Shown one piece after another: positions 1-5,462 of a DNA stretch of 5,462 nt (position 1 is the first letter of the stretch; the number at the start of each line of letters is the position of its first letter). Origin of the DNA: Anaerolineae bacterium (GTDB lineage Bacteria; Chloroflexota; Anaerolineae; Aggregatilineales; Phototrophicaceae); assembly GCA_028284565.1 (NCBI GenBank), contig JANQRM010000376.1, positions 1-5,462 on the forward strand, given 5' to 3'. The translations under genes were made by a program, and so were the position numbers. Under the pieces are notes generated by a model. It had not been told where the DNA came from. It made no database searches and saw only the letters and a program-made list of their open reading frames with translations.

Positions 1-564
1 GACATGGAATCCGCCTCGTAATGCCGCCGACACCCCAACTTCCGAATCTTCAAATACCAGTATCTGCCACGGGAGCAAGTTCAGCCGACCTGCCACCCAC
101 ATAAAAACATCCGGCGCAGGCTTATAATTAACCACCATATTGCCATCCCCAATCGCATGAAAGGCATCCGACAAACCCAATTGAGATAATACTGCGCGGA
201 CATTCTTACTCGCAGACCCAACCGCCACCTGCCAATCACGCGCTTTAGCCCTATCAATGATTTCTCGAATACCGGGCGCACAATGCGCTGGGGTGAGTTG
301 CTTTAATGAATCTAGAAAATAGTTATTCTTTCGGTTCATCCACGCGCGAGCTGTATCCTCATCAATGGTCTGACCAGCCAGAATACGCTCCAAACTCGCC
401 CGACGCGACAGCCCACGAATATCCTCATGCTCGACACCAAAGGGAATTCCAACTTCTTCAGCAAGGCGTTTCCATGCCATAAAGTGGATTTCAGCAGTAT
501 CTGTAATCACACCATCAAGGTCAAAGATAATCCCACGAATATCGAAGGGTCTGGGTTGTGCCAT
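1..564 (-). CDS. pgmB: Beta-phosphoglucomutase-like HAD hydrolase, 3' end cut off by the window
   Basis: The reading frame is open from an ATG at 564 to the left edge and gives 188 residues. Known beta-phosphoglucomutases are about 220 residues, so roughly 30 C-terminal residues lie outside. The family converts beta-glucose-1-phosphate to glucose-6-phosphate in the cytoplasm, through an aspartyl-phosphate, during breakdown of maltose, trehalose or similar glucans. All the family signatures are present in order. FDLDGVITDT carries nucleophile Asp15 and acid/base Asp17. His27 and Trp31 follow in the hinge. LSRRASLERIL (52-62) and Lys79 belong to the cap domain. SASKN (117-121) is the phosphate-binding loop, KPAPD (148-152) holds the conserved Lys, and EDS (172-174) holds the Mg-binding acids. 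The start is fixed by the short distance to the first motif; no strong Shine-Dalgarno precedes it. A related HAD sugar phosphatase cannot be fully excluded, but the SASKN plus ITDTAE-x-H combination favours the mutase. It is divergent from the TPR genes and probably functionally separate from them. Confidence 0.85.
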   Translation of the reverse strand, partial: MAQPRPFDIRGIIFDLDGVITDTAEIHFMAWKRLAEEVGIPFGVEHEDIRGLSRRASLERILAGQTIDEDTARAWMNRKNNYFLDSLKQLTPAHCAPGIREIIDRAKARDWQVAVGSASKNVRAVLSQLGLSDAFHAIGDGNMVVNYKPAPDVFMWVAGRLNLLPWQILVFEDSEVGVSAALRGGFHV

Positions 565-766
565 AATTTTCTAGTCATCTCTGTGTCAACAATCACGTTA
601 GCGTATCATAAATTAGGAGGGGATGTTGCGAAAGATAGCAGTGCAAAACACTCTGATTTGTCGCTTTTCAACCCAAGGTTTGACGAATCCCCTGTGTCGT
701 ACTCCCTTGACAGCCCTCAGAATCATCCTTTACCCTTCTGATGAAATATATTTGTCATGGAACTTG
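565..766. other. Divergent intergenic region between the mutase gene and the first TPR gene
   Basis: These 202 bases must hold the signals for two genes leaving in opposite directions. Leftward, a TATGAT hexamer (610-605, minus strand) could be a -10 element about 40 bases before the mutase start, but its -35 partner is poor. Rightward, a perfect TTGACA at 707-712 is annotated separately. An AGGAGG at 615-620 lies just before an in-frame ATG (623) and TTG (626) that would extend the first TPR protein by 47-48 residues. I treat 623-766 as non-coding because the predicted peptide lacks any recognisable segment and has no counterpart in the two paralogues. No terminator or RNA gene was seen. Confidence 0.5.
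707..736 (+). promoter_or_regulatory. Candidate sigma-70-type promoter for the first TPR gene
   Basis: A perfect -35 hexamer TTGACA at 707-712 is followed, after 18 bases, by TACCCT at 731-736. The latter keeps the first T, the A and the last T of the TATAAT consensus. Transcription would begin near 743 and leave a leader of about 24 bases before the ATG at 767. The position fits the start codon chosen from paralogue comparison. The weak -10 keeps confidence low. Confidence 0.35.
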
Positions 767-2005
767 ATGCGTTCAAAGCGAAAAATCAAACGGGACTATA
801 ACAAACCCTTCTTCAGCAATCGTGGCAGTGGGCGTGGTTGGTTACTCTTTGCCTTTGGTCTGCTCATCGGGGGCATTATCGGCTTCACCTATTGGCAGTT
901 TGATAACATACAGCTCGCCGCACTAGAAGTCATTGGCATTGCACCTACAGCCACCCCTTTCGCCAGTGATTATGCCAATAAAGGCGCACAGTTGTATGTT
1001 GACGGGAATGTAGTTGCCGCAGAGCGTGAATTTGCTCACGCTGTCGAACTACAACCAAATAACGTTACGTATCTTTATGAGTACGGCAAAATCCTCATCG
1101 AGCTAGAGCGTCCAGAAGAAGCGGTTCCTTATGCAGACCGTGCCATCCAAGTTGCGCCCGATGATGTGCGTGGTTATGCACTCAAAGCCCGCGCACTCAT
1201 GTGGTCAGACCCAACCGTGGCAATTCCAACGGCGGTCACCGGCATAGAGATTGACCCCAACTACGCCCCGCTTCATGGTGTATTAGCTATCGCCTACACC
1301 AACATCGGACGTTATGGACAAGGCTTAGAACGGGGTCTTGAAGCGATTCGACTTGACCCCCTTGATCCCTTCGTTCATCGTGCCTACTCAATTCCGTTGA
1401 TATTTACTGGACGGAACTCCCAAGCTATCGAACAACTCGAAGAAGCCATTGCGATTAACCCCAACCTGACCGCACCCTATTTTGAACTCGCAGGGCAATA
1501 TCGTGCCATAGATTTCCCAGAGATGGCAGTTGGGATATTCCGTCGCATACTGGCGATTGACCCCGATAATGCCAAAGCCTACTTGCGCCTCTGCCAAACC
1601 TACGCTGGAGAAGGGGAGTTCATCGAAGCAGAAGGCTTCTGTGATGTCGCCCTAGAGATTGACCCCAATTACGCACAGGCACATCAATGGCTCGGACAAG
1701 TCCAATACACCCGTCGCAATTATGAAGGGTCGATTGACTCCTTTCATCGCTGCGTTGAACTCGGCTCAACTGCAGTCGAATGCTACTATCTGCGTGGATT
1801 AGCACACTACATTTTAGGCGAATGTGATGATGCGTGGGTCGTTCTGCAAGAGTCACTTCAATACGCTGTACAAGAACCCATTATACAGAACATCACTATT
1901 GGCTTAGAGAACGTTACCATTAACTGCGTGGGTTACCAAAACGCTCAACTCCCAACGCCCATTCCACCGACTCCGATTCCACCCACACCCATCGGTGGGA
2001 TTTAA
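767..2005 (+). CDS. Membrane-anchored TPR-repeat protein, paralogue 1
   Basis: The 412-residue product has a basic cytoplasmic start (residues 1-23), one transmembrane helix (about 24-44) and a PTATP linker at 60-64. Nine TPR units of about 34 residues follow (66-370), then a capping helix (371-388) and a tail of three PTPI units. The repeats show the usual small residues at positions 8, 20 and 27 and Pro near position 32. TPR arrays bind other proteins. The basic residues before the helix place the array outside the cytoplasm. Six cysteines (276, 292, 329, 339, 353, 387) all lie in the last three repeats and the cap. An in-frame ATG at 623 would add 48 residues, but the start at 767 aligns with the N-termini of the neighbouring paralogues and matches their length. 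Its RBS is only a weak GGAA (759-762). The specific function is unknown. It is likely co-transcribed with the next gene, 18 bases downstream. Confidence 0.88.
   Translation: MRSKRKIKRDYNKPFFSNRGSGRGWLLFAFGLLIGGIIGFTYWQFDNIQLAALEVIGIAPTATPFASDYANKGAQLYVDGNVVAAEREFAHAVELQPNNVTYLYEYGKILIELERPEEAVPYADRAIQVAPDDVRGYALKARALMWSDPTVAIPTAVTGIEIDPNYAPLHGVLAIAYTNIGRYGQGLERGLEAIRLDPLDPFVHRAYSIPLIFTGRNSQAIEQLEEAIAINPNLTAPYFELAGQYRAIDFPEMAVGIFRRILAIDPDNAKAYLRLCQTYAGEGEFIEAEGFCDVALEIDPNYAQAHQWLGQVQYTRRNYEGSIDSFHRCVELGSTAVECYYLRGLAHYILGECDDAWVVLQESLQYAVQEPIIQNITIGLENVTINCVGYQNAQLPTPIPPTPIPPTPIGGI
1952..1996 (+). repeat. Three tandem 15-base units coding a PTPI tail
   Basis: Three consecutive units at 1952-1966, 1967-1981 and 1982-1996 encode PTPIP, PTPIP and PTPIG. 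The units share the pattern CCN-ACN-CCN-ATY, with different third bases. The array is therefore conserved mainly at the protein level, and its copies are not freshly duplicated. It forms the extreme C-terminus of TPR paralogue 1. The other two paralogues have different Pro-rich or polar tails at this place. Confidence 0.75.
1961..2001 (+). repeat. Inverted repeat overlapping the end of TPR paralogue 1
   Basis: Arms at 1961-1970 (ATTCCACCGA) and 1992-2001 (TCGGTGGGAT) pair over ten positions, nine Watson-Crick and one G-U, around a 21-base loop. A shorter alternative pairs CCCAC at 1982-1986 with GTGGG at 1995-1999. The stem ends just before the TAA stop and 22 bases before the next start codon. 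There is no T-run behind it, so it does not look like an intrinsic terminator. It could slow ribosomes or RNase at the gene junction, or simply be a by-product of the Pro-rich codons. Confidence 0.35.
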
Positions 2006-2023
2006 GCGAGGCATCTAAACCTC

Positions 2024-3265
2024 ATGCAAATCCAGCGCAATTATCGGGACCCTTTCTTTCGGGAACGGCGACCCAATTATCTCAAACGTTTCTTGACTGT
2101 CGTCGGTTTGGTTGCAGGTATCATCTTCATTCTTTGGACACAATTGGATCGGATTGAAGCCACCGCAATGGATATGATGGGCTTGTCACCCACAGCGACT
2201 CCCCGTGCTAGTGATTGGGCAAACCAAGCCTCAGAAGCCTACCGACTGGGAGATTTAGATTCCGCCATCCAAAACATGGAAAACGCCTTAACAATCTTTC
2301 CGGATGATGAAAGTTATCTCTATACTTACGCCAACATGCTGATTGAGCAAGACCGCACTGATGAAGCCTTCTCGATTGCCGAACAACTCATCGCTATTGA
2401 CCCGAATAGCCCGCTAGGTTTTGCAGTCGAAGCTCGTGCCTATGTCTGGGATTCACAACCCAATTTGGCGATTCCGATTGCTCGTGCTGGTTTTGAACTT
2501 GATAATGCGTTTGTCGATTTATATACCATTCTTGCTCGCGCTTACGTCAATACTGGACGTTGGAATGAGGGTTTAGAGATGGCAGAAATCGCCGTTAATC
2601 TTGCACCGTCATCCGCAGACGCCCATCGCTCTTATGCTCATGCCCTCACATCAGTCGCTGAATATGAATTGGCGATGCAAGAACTCGAACAAGCCATTGA
2701 ACTCAATCCGACTCTCATTCCCTCCTATTTCGAGTTGGCATTTTTGTATTTGTCAAATGACCGTGACCAAGATGCTATCGCAGTTTATGACCGCATCTTG
2801 TCCATGCAACCACGGAATGCCCGCGCCCAACTCCGTCTTTGTGAAGCCTATCGCAAAAACGGTGAATTCCAGCGCGCGCTTGGTTATTGCCAAGATGCAG
2901 TCGATAATGACCCCAGCTTTATCACAGCACATTTCCAACTTGCCATGTTGCATTATCGTGACCGACAATTTCCACAAGCCCTCCAATCTTTCCAACGCTG
3001 TGTGGAACTCGACCGTGATAACTTGGGCTGTACCTATCGCTTGGGATTGTCACATTATTATGTACAAGATTGTGATGCAGGTTGGTCGATTTTGCAGGAT
3101 GCGCTAGTGATGGCACAGGCACGCAATGATGAGGAAGTCATCGAAAATATCCGTCAGGGGCTACAGTCCATTGCCAGCGACACCAACTGTCCAGCTTATA
3201 ACAACCGCGCACCTACTCCCCTCGCACCTATCAGCCCAAGTGAAAACAACACAGAAGATGCATAA
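2024..3265 (+). CDS. Membrane-anchored TPR-repeat protein, paralogue 2
   Basis: The 413-residue product has the same plan as the gene before it. It has a basic cytoplasmic N-terminus (1-22), one transmembrane helix (about 23-39), a PTATP linker at 56-60, nine TPR units (about 62-368), a C-terminal helix with Cys389, and a polar tail ending in SENNTEDA. It shares with paralogue 1 a cytoplasmic R-[DN]-Y-x-x-P-F-F motif and a conserved stretch between membrane and linker, W-x-Q-x-D-x-I. Its cysteines (273, 289, 326, 336, 350, 389) have exactly the same spacing as in paralogue 1 up to the fifth. The start is the first ATG after the upstream stop; GAGG at 2008-2011 is rather far away as a ribosome site, so translational coupling over the 18-base gap is likely. 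By eye it is closer to paralogue 1 than to paralogue 3. It is probably a scaffold for protein-protein contacts outside the membrane; the partner is unknown. Confidence 0.9.
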   Translation: MQIQRNYRDPFFRERRPNYLKRFLTVVGLVAGIIFILWTQLDRIEATAMDMMGLSPTATPRASDWANQASEAYRLGDLDSAIQNMENALTIFPDDESYLYTYANMLIEQDRTDEAFSIAEQLIAIDPNSPLGFAVEARAYVWDSQPNLAIPIARAGFELDNAFVDLYTILARAYVNTGRWNEGLEMAEIAVNLAPSSADAHRSYAHALTSVAEYELAMQELEQAIELNPTLIPSYFELAFLYLSNDRDQDAIAVYDRILSMQPRNARAQLRLCEAYRKNGEFQRALGYCQDAVDNDPSFITAHFQLAMLHYRDRQFPQALQSFQRCVELDRDNLGCTYRLGLSHYYVQDCDAGWSILQDALVMAQARNDEEVIENIRQGLQSIASDTNCPAYNNRAPTPLAPISPSENNTEDA

Positions 3266-3305
3266 TTGCTTATGAAACGGAATACCTTTCAAGAGATATA
3301 TAAAT

Positions 3306-3335
3306 TTGACATTGTTAGTAGTTTAGAGCGAATAT
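3306..3335 (+). promoter_or_regulatory. Candidate promoter for the third TPR gene
   Basis: A perfect TTGACA at 3306-3311 lies in A+T-rich DNA. The best -10 at normal distance is GAATAT at 3330-3335, after an 18-base spacer, with three of six consensus matches including the terminal AT. TATCTT at 3333-3338 is a better hexamer but its spacer is 21 bases. If used, the leader would be about 65 bases and would contain the CTTGGYG motif array. Confidence 0.3.
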
Positions 3336-3351
3336 CTTTTATTGGGTCTTG

Positions 3352-3375
3352 CTTGGCGTTCTTGGTGACTTGGCG
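3352..3375 (+). repeat. Iterated CTTGGYG heptamer
   Basis: CTTGGCG occurs at 3352-3358, CTTGGTG at 3361-3367 and CTTGGCG again at 3369-3375, so the copies begin 9 and 8 bases apart. A partial copy, CTTG, precedes them at 3348-3351. On the other strand the unit reads CGCCAAG. From memory, similar GCCAAG-rich runs occur as dispersed intergenic sequences in several bacterial phyla; I cannot confirm that here. It could be a remnant of such an element or a multi-site operator. Confidence 0.5.
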
Positions 3376-3406
3376 GTTCAATTAATTTGACTGGGACAAT
3401 TTAATC

Positions 3407-4678
3407 ATGCAGATTCGGACACCGAAAAAATATCAGGGACGACAACAACGCAGTGTGCTTGGCTGTCGTCGTATCGTGATGTCCCTCTTCCTGATGGGCT
3501 TGATTGCGATAGGTGTTGGGGTCTACATGAATCGGGATTGGATTGCGCCACCTATCCAAAATGCTTTCAATGAACTTGTCCAAAATGTCGAAAGTGGAGT
3601 CGCCACAGCACAAGCACCGACTGCCACGCCCACCGAAGACCCTACCACCAAATTGGTCGAAGCCGATAATTTCTGGCGACAAGGTGCAGTCAATGAAGCT
3701 CTCGATACCTACTTACAAATTGTCGAATCGACCCCCAATAACTTTGACATTCATGATCGCATCGTCTTGGCGATGATTACGCTCGGACGACCGGCAGAAG
3801 CCCTCGATTATGCTGAACGTGCCATCAACGCCGACCCCTTTGCCTCCGATGCATGGGCGATTCGCTCGTGGGCATTAGATTGGAACGGACGTGCCAGCGA
3901 AGCCATCTCCACAGCACTCTACGCGCTCGAACTCAATCCTGATAATGCCCGTGCCTTAGCCTATCTCGCCGAAGCCTACAACAGTCTGGGCTTTACCGAC
4001 CGCGCCTTATCCACAATTGACCGTGCTTTAGAGATTAACCCCAATAGCTACGAAGCTTACCGTGCACGAGGTCTTATTAATTGGGCGACACTCTTTGATC
4101 TCGACTCGGCTCTCGTGGACTTTGAAACCGCCTACAACCTCGCTCCCAACATGACCTTCATTGCGATTGATATGGCAAATGTCGAAATTGGACGACAAAA
4201 TTATCAAGCCGCCGTTGATATTCTCGAAGGGGTGACAGAATCTTCACCCAACAACTCCCTTGCGCTCTATCAATTAGGGAACATCTACAATCGCTATCTT
4301 GGTGAAGTCCCAGAAGCCATCAATTACCTCCAACGCTGTGTCGATACCAACCCCAGTAGCATCGATTGCCATTACTTACTCGGACGCGCCCAATTCCGTG
4401 AAGAATTCTATTCGGAAGCTACGCGCAACTTCGAACGTGCCATTGAGTTAGGTTCACAAAACCCCTTCCATTTCTGGTGGGCGGGCAACGGTCAAATCAC
4501 GCTCGGCAACTGCAATCAAGCGATGGTCTACTTTGAAGAAGGCTTTGAAATTGCCCAACGGGGTTCAAATGTAGATTTGGTACAAGATTACCGTGACCGC
4601 ATGGCAGAATGTTCCGGCTTCTCACCCGTCCCACTCGACACCCCAACACCAGAACCCGATGGGAACGGCGATATTTAA
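3407..4678 (+). CDS. Membrane-anchored TPR-repeat protein, paralogue 3
   Basis: The 423-residue product has a basic N-terminus (1-23), one transmembrane helix (about 24-41), a longer spacer of about 28 residues, a PTATP linker at 71-75, and nine TPR units (about 81-387). A C-terminal helix with Cys402 and a TPTPEP tail follow. Repeat order matches the other two: for example, the third repeat in all three keeps a Trp at the end of its first helix (Trp159 here). It is the most divergent of the trio. It lacks the cytoplasmic Y-x-x-P-F-F motif and the pair of cysteines within repeat 7. Its C311/C321 pair sits one repeat earlier than the equivalent pair in the paralogues. Cys20 precedes the membrane helix and is followed by two Arg, so it is not a lipobox. 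The ATG at 3407 is chosen because MQI matches the start of paralogue 2. It is likely a scaffold outside the membrane; the ligand is unknown. Confidence 0.88.
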   Translation: MQIRTPKKYQGRQQRSVLGCRRIVMSLFLMGLIAIGVGVYMNRDWIAPPIQNAFNELVQNVESGVATAQAPTATPTEDPTTKLVEADNFWRQGAVNEALDTYLQIVESTPNNFDIHDRIVLAMITLGRPAEALDYAERAINADPFASDAWAIRSWALDWNGRASEAISTALYALELNPDNARALAYLAEAYNSLGFTDRALSTIDRALEINPNSYEAYRARGLINWATLFDLDSALVDFETAYNLAPNMTFIAIDMANVEIGRQNYQAAVDILEGVTESSPNNSLALYQLGNIYNRYLGEVPEAINYLQRCVDTNPSSIDCHYLLGRAQFREEFYSEATRNFERAIELGSQNPFHFWWAGNGQITLGNCNQAMVYFEEGFEIAQRGSNVDLVQDYRDRMAECSGFSPVPLDTPTPEPDGNGDI

Positions 4679-4679
4679 G

Positions 4680-5462
4680 CTAACTCAATGACTCAACCCA
4701 CAAGTCAAACGTTCCACTCGATAAATACCCATTCACACGCACCGAGTAGATGCCATCTGCAGGCAACGTCAAATCAATGCTCGGATTCAGTGACCCTTCA
4801 AAATCGTCGCTCTCGCCAATCACCGTCCCATCCGGCGACATCACCACTAACACGGGGTCCATCGTCTCACCCGGCTTCGCCACGACTCGCACACGCACTC
4901 GTTGCCCTGCTTGTCCCTGGAACACATAAAAATTATACGACCCTCGTGGCACAAAATCATCAATCGACAGCAACGTAGAAACTTCCGGCAGAGGAGTTGC
5001 CGTCGGCGCAAGATTGATATACCGCCAGACCAACGTATAAGCTCCCGTATTAAAGCCTGTCGCATCCCGCACCCGCACAAAGTACGTGCCGTCTTGCAAT
5101 ATCTCATATGCATTGATAAGTGCTGTCGTGTCGCCCCCGCTATTATCATCAAAAGACAATACAGTCCCGTGCGAATCCACAATCTCGACAAGAGGGTCAA
5201 CGATAGACGTATCACTTGGACTCGCCGCCACGGTAATCACATCGCCTGCGTTCAGCTTGACTTGCCACACATCACGCAAGCCCCGCCAGACCAAATCACT
5301 CGTTTGGAGCCCATTATCCTCCGGTTCACCCCGATACACATCTTGTCGGGTCGTCCCCGTACCATAAGACAGCAAATATCCGCCTGCTTGCCCACCATTT
5401 TCCGCACTGACAAACACCAGATACGCTCCCGTTTCCGGTGCAACAATCCCTGTTAATATTGC
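4680..5462 (-). CDS. Secreted protein with PPC-like beta-domain repeats, 5' end cut off by the window
   Basis: The frame is open from the right edge to a TAG at 4682-4680 and gives 260 residues. A GTG codon at 5417 could be read as a start, but the coding frame continues upstream without a stop, so the gene certainly extends beyond the window. Residues 1-33 are the end of one beta domain (TGAYLVFV then GGYLLSYG). Residues 55-146 and 170-257 are two full domains of the pre-peptidase C-terminal type. Each has an entry strand followed by AG[DQ], then a DP-x-[LV] strand, a D-x-x-G turn, an acidic DD pair (105-106; 219-220) and a final DG-x-Y-x-V-R-V strand. A PTATP linker (153-157) joins them. 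Such domains occur at the ends of secreted proteases and surface proteins and aid folding, calcium binding or matrix contact. No catalytic domain is visible; one may lie in the missing N-terminal part. The gene converges on TPR paralogue 3. Confidence 0.85.
   Translation of the reverse strand, partial: AILTGIVAPETGAYLVFVSAENGGQAGGYLLSYGTGTTRQDVYRGEPEDNGLQTSDLVWRGLRDVWQVKLNAGDVITVAASPSDTSIVDPLVEIVDSHGTVLSFDDNSGGDTTALINAYEILQDGTYFVRVRDATGFNTGAYTLVWRYINLAPTATPLPEVSTLLSIDDFVPRGSYNFYVFQGQAGQRVRVRVVAKPGETMDPVLVVMSPDGTVIGESDDFEGSLNPSIDLTLPADGIYSVRVNGYLSSGTFDLWVESLS

Larger units (their letters stand above)
3266..3406 (+). other. Intergenic region between TPR paralogues 2 and 3
   Basis: This 141-base gap is A+T-rich in its first half. 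It holds a candidate promoter (3306-3335) and a run of CTTGGYG heptamers (3352-3375). A 37-codon reading frame (3272-3385) crosses it, but it has no ribosome-binding site and looks incidental. No hairpin with a T-run was seen, so paralogue 2 transcripts may read through into paralogue 3. Just before the ATG at 3407 there is only a weak GGGAC (3393-3397) that could act as a ribosome site. Confidence 0.5.

Noticed and set aside
586..592. TTGACA on the minus strand near 591-586 as a -35 for the mutase gene
   Set aside because: A -10 at normal spacing would overlap the start codon of the gene, so it cannot serve the chosen ATG with a normal leader.
623..766. N-terminal extension of TPR paralogue 1 from ATG 623
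   Set aside because: The peptide shows no signal, domain or paralogue match. The start codon is only two bases from AGGAGG, and the length without it (412) matches the paralogue (413).
3272..3385. A 37-codon open frame in the gap between TPR paralogues 2 and 3 (MKRNTFQEIYK...WRFN)
   Set aside because: There is no ribosome-binding site, it overlaps the candidate promoter, and its last third is simply the CTTGGYG repeat read through. It was not called as a gene.
3455..3466. Possible lipobox VLGC at residues 17-20 of TPR paralogue 3
   Set aside because: It lies before the hydrophobic helix instead of after it and is followed by Arg-Arg. A lipoprotein signal needs the hydrophobic stretch first.
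5415..5417. GTG codon as the start of the PPC-domain gene
   Set aside because: The same frame continues to the window edge without a stop, and the upstream residues continue the beta-strand pattern of a PPC domain, so the gene is truncated by the window.
4688..5456. Plus-strand open frames opposite the PPC-domain gene (4688-4978, 4902-5456, 5086-5367)
   Set aside because: They are antisense shadows of a clearly coding minus-strand frame with recognisable domain repeats; their products are rich in His, Arg, Ser and Cys and have no domain pattern.

Overview
The window looks like chromosomal DNA from a bacterium with a Pro/Thr-rich secreted proteome, most likely a member of the Chloroflexota (Anaerolineae-like). 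The main clue is the linker PTATP, which occurs once in each of four predicted envelope proteins here. Such P-T-A-T-P linkers are very common in exported Chloroflexota proteins. Base composition looks close to balanced by eye. There is no rRNA, tRNA, CRISPR array, transposase or phage gene. The lineage call is an inference from style, not from a marker gene.

Layout: (1) Positions 1-564, minus strand, hold the first 188 residues of a beta-phosphoglucomutase-type HAD phosphatase/mutase; its C-terminus lies beyond the left edge. (2) Positions 565-766 form a divergent intergenic region with a plausible rightward promoter. (3) Positions 767-2005, 2024-3265 and 3407-4678, plus strand, are three paralogous membrane-anchored TPR proteins of 412, 413 and 423 residues. 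Each has a short basic cytoplasmic N-terminus, one transmembrane helix, a PTATP linker, nine TPR repeats, a C-terminal helix with a cysteine, and a short Pro/Thr-rich or polar tail. The first two are 18 bases apart and probably co-transcribed. The third follows a 141-base gap with its own candidate promoter and a short iterated CTTGGYG motif. (4) Positions 4680-5462, minus strand, hold the C-terminal 260 residues of a secreted protein built of pre-peptidase C-terminal (PPC)-like beta domains; its N-terminus lies beyond the right edge. Its stop codon is one base from the stop of the third TPR gene.

The TPR trio and the PPC protein are all predicted to act outside the cytoplasmic membrane. The TPR proteins look like scaffolds that present an extracytoplasmic, disulfide-stapled TPR superhelix. 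The PPC protein could be a surface or secreted partner, but nothing in the sequence proves an interaction. The sugar-phosphate mutase is probably an unrelated metabolic neighbour transcribed the other way. The most noteworthy signal is the cysteine pattern of the TPR proteins: spacing is identical in the first two, and in the third one inferred staple sits exactly one repeat earlier.
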